Part shown: positions 24,918 through 28,735 of the stretch, piece by piece
Numbering within the stretch: position 1 is the stretch's first letter
Layout of the letters: every line of letters begins with the position of its first letter
Assembly (NCBI GenBank): GCA_031255325.1
Contig: JAIRST010000021.1
Coordinates: 1 to 28,735, forward strand
Origin: Holosporales bacterium
GTDB taxonomy: Bacteria > Pseudomonadota > Alphaproteobacteria > UBA3830 > JAIRMZ01
Length of the DNA stretch: 28,735 nucleotides
Direction of reading: 5' to 3'
Made by a program: the position numbers and the translations under genes
The notes under the pieces: model-generated
What the model saw: only the letters and a program-made list of their open reading frames with translations
Told to the model about the DNA's origin: nothing
Databases searched by the model: none

Positions 24918-25945
24918 TTGATAAGCGTTTTTACAGAGAATCTATCCCGCACACAGCATCTCAGTTGGCAGAAGCGTGTGAAGCCTCTTTAGAGCCTTTT
25001 GGGAAAGACTGTCTGCTTTCTGATATTGCTACATTGGAAAAAGCGGCTCCTACCGACTTATCCTTTTTTTCGAATGCAAAATACTTAAAGGATCTAAAGA
25101 ACACACAAGCAGGAGCGGTTTTTGTTCCTCCTCAATACATCCAAGAGATACCCAGTCATGTTTTAGCCTTAGTTACGCCACATGTATTACCTGCCTATGG
25201 ACATGCTGCCGCGCTTTTGTATCCTTCTTGTCGACAACTAGCGCATATTCATCCAACAGCCTCTATCGATCCTACGGCATGCATTGGGGAGGATATCTCT
25301 ATTGGTCCCTATAGCGTTATCCAGGCTTACGTTAAGATCGGTTCTGGAACGACGTTAGGAGCGCATACAACCGTACAAGAAGGAGTCATCATCGGAAAAC
25401 GATGTCAGATTGCAAATAACGTAACGCTTTCTTATGCCTTAATTGGAGATGACGTACGCATTCATGCTGGCGCGCGCATAGGAGAACCTGGTTTTGGCAC
25501 TATTCCAGGCCATAAAGGGATGGTATTCATTCCGCAATTAGGACGCGTTCTGATCGGAAATCGTGTCCGCATTGGAGCGAATACGACTATCGACAGAGGC
25601 AGTGTAGAAGATACCGTTATTGGTGAGGGAACTATTATTGATAATCTGGTTCAGATAGCACATAATGTGCATATTGGGAAAAATTGTGTTCTTGTTGCGC
25701 AGGTTGGATTGGCGGGAAGTTGTTCGTTGGGAGATCAAGTTGTTTTGGCAGGAAAAGTTGGTGTTGCAGGTCACGTGCATATAGGAAGCAACGTAACAGC
25801 TGCAGCGAAAACAGGTATTACAAATGATGTCACTGATGGTAAAATAATCGCCGGTTTTCCAGCCGAAGAAGTGAGCATATGGCGTCGTCAAGTAGCTATT
25901 TTAAGAAAACTCACACGAAAGCAGGAAAAGAGAGAGGAAGCATGA
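24914..25945 (+). CDS. lpxD: UDP-3-O-(3-hydroxyacyl)glucosamine N-acyltransferase
   Basis: Third committed step of lipid A synthesis: transfers a 3-hydroxyacyl chain from ACP to the 2-amino group of UDP-3-O-acyl-glucosamine. The length is 343 residues. The N-terminal uridine-binding domain (about 25-105) includes the DLSFFSNAKYL motif. From about 112 it is a left-handed beta-helix of hexapeptide repeats (IGEDISIGPYSVI onward), with the catalytic His250 in VQIAHNVHIG. The frame is open 32 codons upstream within skp. The ATG at 24914 overlapping the skp stop gives the correct family N-terminus and is chosen. The last bases overlap fabZ. Confidence 0.95.
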   Translation: MIDKRFYRESIPHTASQLAEACEASLEPFGKDCLLSDIATLEKAAPTDLSFFSNAKYLKDLKNTQAGAVFVPPQYIQEIPSHVLALVTPHVLPAYGHAAALLYPSCRQLAHIHPTASIDPTACIGEDISIGPYSVIQAYVKIGSGTTLGAHTTVQEGVIIGKRCQIANNVTLSYALIGDDVRIHAGARIGEPGFGTIPGHKGMVFIPQLGRVLIGNRVRIGANTTIDRGSVEDTVIGEGTIIDNLVQIAHNVHIGKNCVLVAQVGLAGSCSLGDQVVLAGKVGVAGHVHIGSNVTAAAKTGITNDVTDGKIIAGFPAEEVSIWRRQVAILRKLTRKQEKREEA

Positions 25946-26403
25946 TAGACATACCGGAAGAATCATTAGATACCGCAATGATTCAGCGGTGCTTACCGCA
26001 TCGATATCCAATGCTGATGATCGATCGCATAGAGCGGCTAATACCTGATGTGCGTGCTGTTGGTGTGCGCTGTATTTCTTCCAATGATCTTTTCCTTCAG
26101 GGGCATTTTCCCAGTCATCCAGTCATGCCAGGAGTGCTGATCATAGAGGCGATGGCTCAAACGGCGGGTGTACTTGTCGTAAAGACCATGAACCTTGTGG
26201 ATTCCGGTAAGCTTGTATATTTTATGTCCATCGAGGAAGCACGCTTTCGAAAACCTATATTTCCTGGAAATGTCTTATACCTTCATGTTGACAAAGAATG
26301 CAAGCGAGGAGCTGTGTGGCGTTTCAAAGGCAGTGCTTATGTCAATGAAAATCTGATGGCGGAAACAGTTTTCACGGCGATGATCATGGATCCTAATACA
26401 TGA
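25942..26403 (+). CDS. fabZ: 3-hydroxyacyl-ACP dehydratase FabZ
   Basis: Hot-dog-fold dehydratase of type II fatty acid synthesis, converting 3-hydroxyacyl-ACP to trans-2-enoyl-ACP, 153 residues. Motifs are CLPHRYPMLMIDRI (18-31), and GHFPSHPVMPGVLIIEAMAQ (54-73) with catalytic His55 and Glu69. The start ATG at 25942 overlaps the lpxD stop and is preceded by GAGG at 25935-25938. The open frame extends 21 codons upstream inside lpxD, but that extension is not family-like. Its place between lpxD and lpxA is standard, as these enzymes draw on the same hydroxyacyl-ACP pool. Confidence 0.96.
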   Translation: MIDIPEESLDTAMIQRCLPHRYPMLMIDRIERLIPDVRAVGVRCISSNDLFLQGHFPSHPVMPGVLIIEAMAQTAGVLVVKTMNLVDSGKLVYFMSIEEARFRKPIFPGNVLYLHVDKECKRGAVWRFKGSAYVNENLMAETVFTAMIMDPNT

Positions 26404-27221
26404 ACCTTACAGAACAAGAAGTTTTAAAGACTTTTATTCATCCAACGGCCTGCGTTTCCTCCAAAGCTCACCTAGGAGAGCACATTAAAATTGGTCCCTT
26501 TTGTATTATAGGAGACAACGTCGTCCTCGAAGACAATATTGAGCTTATGGCGCATGTTTGTATCGAAGGACGAACAAAGATTGGTGCGCGAACAAAGATC
26601 TATCCTTTTGCTTCCGTTGGATTTCCTCCCCAGGATTTAAAATATCATGGAGAACCGTCTCAGCTTTTAATCGGTACAGATAATACGATTCGTGAATACG
26701 TCACAATGCAGCCCGGAACAGAAGGAGGCGGGATGATAACAACCATTGGGAATCATTGTCTGTTTATGGCAGGCGTGCATGTAGCTCATGATTGTCATAT
26801 AGGAAACCATGTTATCATGGCAAATTATGCAACATTGGGGGGGCACATCACCATCGGCGATTATGCCATGATTGGTGGCTTATCGGCTGTGCATCAATTT
26901 GTCCGCGTCGGAGCACACGCAATGGTAGGCGGTATGTCGGGTATTGAGCGTGACTTAATCCCCTATGGAACGGCCATGGGAGAACGCGCCGGATTAACCG
27001 GACTTAATGTTATCGGACTTAGGCGCCGAGGTTATTCCTGTGAGGATATCCAAACTTTGCAAAGTGCTTATGAGCAAATCTTTGAAAAACTTTCAGGAAC
27101 CCTGGAAGAACGCATAAAATCAGCACGTTCTGTGGTTCCTTCCAAAGCATGTGTACAAGAGCTCTTAGGTTTTCTGGAATCTCCAACCATACGTTCTTAT
27201 TGCTTACCCAAAGGCTTCTAA
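26400..27221 (+). CDS. lpxA: UDP-N-acetylglucosamine acyltransferase
   Basis: First enzyme of lipid A synthesis: acylates the 3-OH of UDP-GlcNAc using 3-hydroxyacyl-ACP. The 273-residue protein begins with left-handed beta-helix repeats (HPTACVSSKAHLGEHIKIGP) and has catalytic His130 in GVHVAHDCHIGNH. The family stretches FASVGFPPQDLKYHGEPS and GLTGLNVIGLRRRG are present, ending in a helical C-terminal domain. The ATG overlaps the fabZ stop (ATGA). lpxI follows nine bases later. Confidence 0.96.
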   Translation: MNLTEQEVLKTFIHPTACVSSKAHLGEHIKIGPFCIIGDNVVLEDNIELMAHVCIEGRTKIGARTKIYPFASVGFPPQDLKYHGEPSQLLIGTDNTIREYVTMQPGTEGGGMITTIGNHCLFMAGVHVAHDCHIGNHVIMANYATLGGHITIGDYAMIGGLSAVHQFVRVGAHAMVGGMSGIERDLIPYGTAMGERAGLTGLNVIGLRRRGYSCEDIQTLQSAYEQIFEKLSGTLEERIKSARSVVPSKACVQELLGFLESPTIRSYCLPKGF

Positions 27222-27230
27222 GGAAAAAGA

Positions 27231-28058
27231 ATGCGTTTAGGACTTCTTTGTGGAAAAGGGCGATTACCATACCTTTTAGCACGAGCGCAAAGGCACAATA
27301 CGTTTGCCATTGTTTGTTTGGAAGACTTGGAAGAAGAAACAACAGAAAATTTTCCTTCTGGTATTCCTTGTTTGCAAACATCTATTGGAGCGATAGGAAA
27401 AATTCTGCGATTCCTAAAAGCACATCAAATCGATACTATTGTTATGGCAGGAGCGTTACGACGTCCTACGCTTTCTGAGCTCAAACTCGATGTTGTGGGG
27501 ATAAAATGGAGTGCACACCTAGGGAGACGGCTTTTTCAAGGAGACGATGCCTTATTATCCGGGATAACAGCTTTATTAGAGAGGGAAAAATTGACTGTTC
27601 TAGGTGCGCACGAGATCATGACTTCTTTACTCACCCCTGCCGGTATATTGAGTAAAAAAGCTCTAACACCAGAAGATCAAGAAGATATTACGGTTGGAAT
27701 ACGCGTTATGCGGCAGCTGGGAAAAACCGATGTAGGGCAAGCTGTGGTAGTGCAACAAGGGCTTACCCTTGGGGTTGAAGCGATTGAAGGAACGCAAGAG
27801 CTTATTAAGCGCTGTGCCTCATTTCAGCGTGCGGGACGGGCGGCCATCTTGGTAAAGGGAGCAAAGCCTCAGCAAGAGATGCGTGTTGATCTACCTACAA
27901 TTGGGAGTGAAACCCTTGAAGCGCTTCATATAGCTGGTTTTCGTGGTGTGGCGTTAGAGGCGGGAAAAACATTACTCCTTGATCGAGAAATCGTTTTAGA
28001 AAAAGCAGATTCTTATGAGATTTTTGTTGCAGGAATGGAGTTTTCTTATGCCTCGTAA
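27231..28058 (+). CDS. lpxI: UDP-2,3-diacylglucosamine pyrophosphatase LpxI
   Basis: Hydrolyses UDP-2,3-diacylglucosamine to lipid X and UMP, replacing LpxH in Alphaproteobacteria and some other groups. The length of 275 is normal. The N-terminal domain starts MRLGLLCGKGRLPYLLA and includes MAGALRRP (72-79). The C-terminal domain contains GDDALLSGI (104-112), VKGAKPQQEMRVDLPTIG with the probable catalytic Asp220, and the closing GVALEAGKTLLLDRE. It ends 11 bases inside lpxB, so the two are translationally coupled. Confidence 0.94.
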   Translation: MRLGLLCGKGRLPYLLARAQRHNTFAIVCLEDLEEETTENFPSGIPCLQTSIGAIGKILRFLKAHQIDTIVMAGALRRPTLSELKLDVVGIKWSAHLGRRLFQGDDALLSGITALLEREKLTVLGAHEIMTSLLTPAGILSKKALTPEDQEDITVGIRVMRQLGKTDVGQAVVVQQGLTLGVEAIEGTQELIKRCASFQRAGRAAILVKGAKPQQEMRVDLPTIGSETLEALHIAGFRGVALEAGKTLLLDREIVLEKADSYEIFVAGMEFSYAS

Positions 28059-28735
28059 AAACATTTTTATTGCTGCAGGAGAGCCATCTGGGGATAAGCT
28101 TGGCGCGTCTTTAATATATGCTCTAAAAGAACGTGCCCCTGAAGCCTATACTTTTTGGGGCATTGGCGGTGAAGCGATACGTGCTGAAGGATTGACATCG
28201 TTGTTTCCTTTAGAAGATATAGCGGTCATGGGTCTTACAGAGGTGATTCCGCGCTTACCGCAGATTATGAAACATCTACAAACGACAAAACGCGCTTTAC
28301 GGGCGCATCCACCAGATATCTTGCTTACGATCGATGCCCCCGAGTTCATGTATCGGTTGCATAAAACAAGTCGCCGTCTTGGTATTCCAACACTTCATTG
28401 GGGTGCACCTTCTGTTTGGGCATGGCGTCCTGGACGCGCACGGAAACTTGCGACGCGAATTGATCATTTGTTGGCTTTGTTTCCTTTTGAACCTCCCTTT
28501 TTTGAAAAGCACGGTTTAAAGACAACATACGTAGGACATCCAATGGCCAATGATCCAGAATTACAACCACAGGTTGCAGAAAAACTGGATGATTTTCGAG
28601 CGCATTATAGAATCGACGCGGAACGCCCTCTTTTATGTGTTTTACCCGGCAGCCGCAAAAGTGAGATAGAGCGCCATTTTCCTATCTTTGAGCAAACAGT
28701 ACGCTTATTGCATACTGAAATGCCAGGAATGCAAG
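28048..28735 (+). CDS. lpxB: Lipid A disaccharide synthase (partial, 3' end beyond window)
   Basis: GT19 glycosyltransferase that joins lipid X to UDP-2,3-diacylglucosamine. About 229 codons are present and the frame stays open to the last base, so the gene is cut by the window end. The start ATG at 28048 overlaps lpxI and gives MPRKNIFIAAGEPSGDKLGA, the standard N-terminus. Further motifs are GIGGEAIRAEG, VMGLTEVIPRLP, IDAPEF (canonical IDSPDF), PSVWAWRPGRARK, VGHPMAND and LPGSRKSEIERH. Confidence 0.95.
   Translation, partial: MPRKNIFIAAGEPSGDKLGASLIYALKERAPEAYTFWGIGGEAIRAEGLTSLFPLEDIAVMGLTEVIPRLPQIMKHLQTTKRALRAHPPDILLTIDAPEFMYRLHKTSRRLGIPTLHWGAPSVWAWRPGRARKLATRIDHLLALFPFEPPFFEKHGLKTTYVGHPMANDPELQPQVAEKLDDFRAHYRIDAERPLLCVLPGSRKSEIERHFPIFEQTVRLLHTEMPGMQ

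Noticed and set aside
25538..25891. Minus-strand open frame of 117 codons
   Set aside because: Antisense shadow of the regular hexapeptide repeats of lpxD; the apparent repeats derive from them.

Overview
The window looks like a stretch of chromosome from an AT-rich Gram-negative alphaproteobacterium. The envelope operon order bamA-skp-lpxD-fabZ-lpxA-lpxI-lpxB, with lpxI in place of lpxH, is typical of Alphaproteobacteria. So are the phasin-family protein and the short SH3-domain exported protein. The moderate AT richness, importers for sugar and methionine, decayed gene fragments and an Rpn-nuclease-like remnant would suit a host-associated lineage such as Holosporales. That last placement is inference from gene content, not a proven identification.

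Layout, plus strand first. Bases 1-441 hold a pyrimidine-rich tract and degraded coding remnants. From 442 to 4265 runs a tightly packed set: two sugar ABC permeases, their ATPase, dUTPase (dut) and an exported double-SH3 protein. No solute-binding protein gene is present. From 4362 to 6785 lies a methionine ABC importer, metN-metI-metQ, each gene overlapping the next. An initiator tRNA-Met gene sits just beyond it on the minus strand (6844-6918). A phasin-family gene (7320-7778) has a good promoter overlapped by an inverted repeat. It is followed by about 600 bases of non-coding or decayed sequence.

On the minus strand, 8364-10298 carries tyrS and an alpha/beta hydrolase. Then 10460-15460 carries a four-gene module of the type II secretion / type IV pilus class, transcribed from a near-consensus promoter at 15521-15548. 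It encodes an assembly ATPase (E/PilB), a platform protein (F/PilC), an L/PilM-PilN-like protein and a PilO-like protein with a T2SSB/MshK/PilP-like tail. No secretin, pilin or prepilin peptidase is visible here, and the ATPase lacks the usual four-cysteine zinc site. This is the most unusual system in the window.

Plus strand again. After a 410-base AT-rich gap containing a 100-bp inverted-repeat element come clpX, lon and a YmdB-like metallophosphoesterase (15871-20391). Next is dapE (20620-21774). Last is the outer-membrane and lipid A operon: bamA, skp, lpxD, fabZ, lpxA, lpxI and the 5' part of lpxB, which runs off the window end. These seven genes abut or overlap by a few bases and should be translated as one coupled unit. 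BamA and Skp deliver and insert outer-membrane proteins. LpxA, LpxD, LpxI and LpxB make the lipid A disaccharide precursor. FabZ supplies fatty-acid elongation, competing for the same 3-hydroxyacyl-ACP pool.

No rRNA, CRISPR array, intact insertion sequence or prophage gene was seen.
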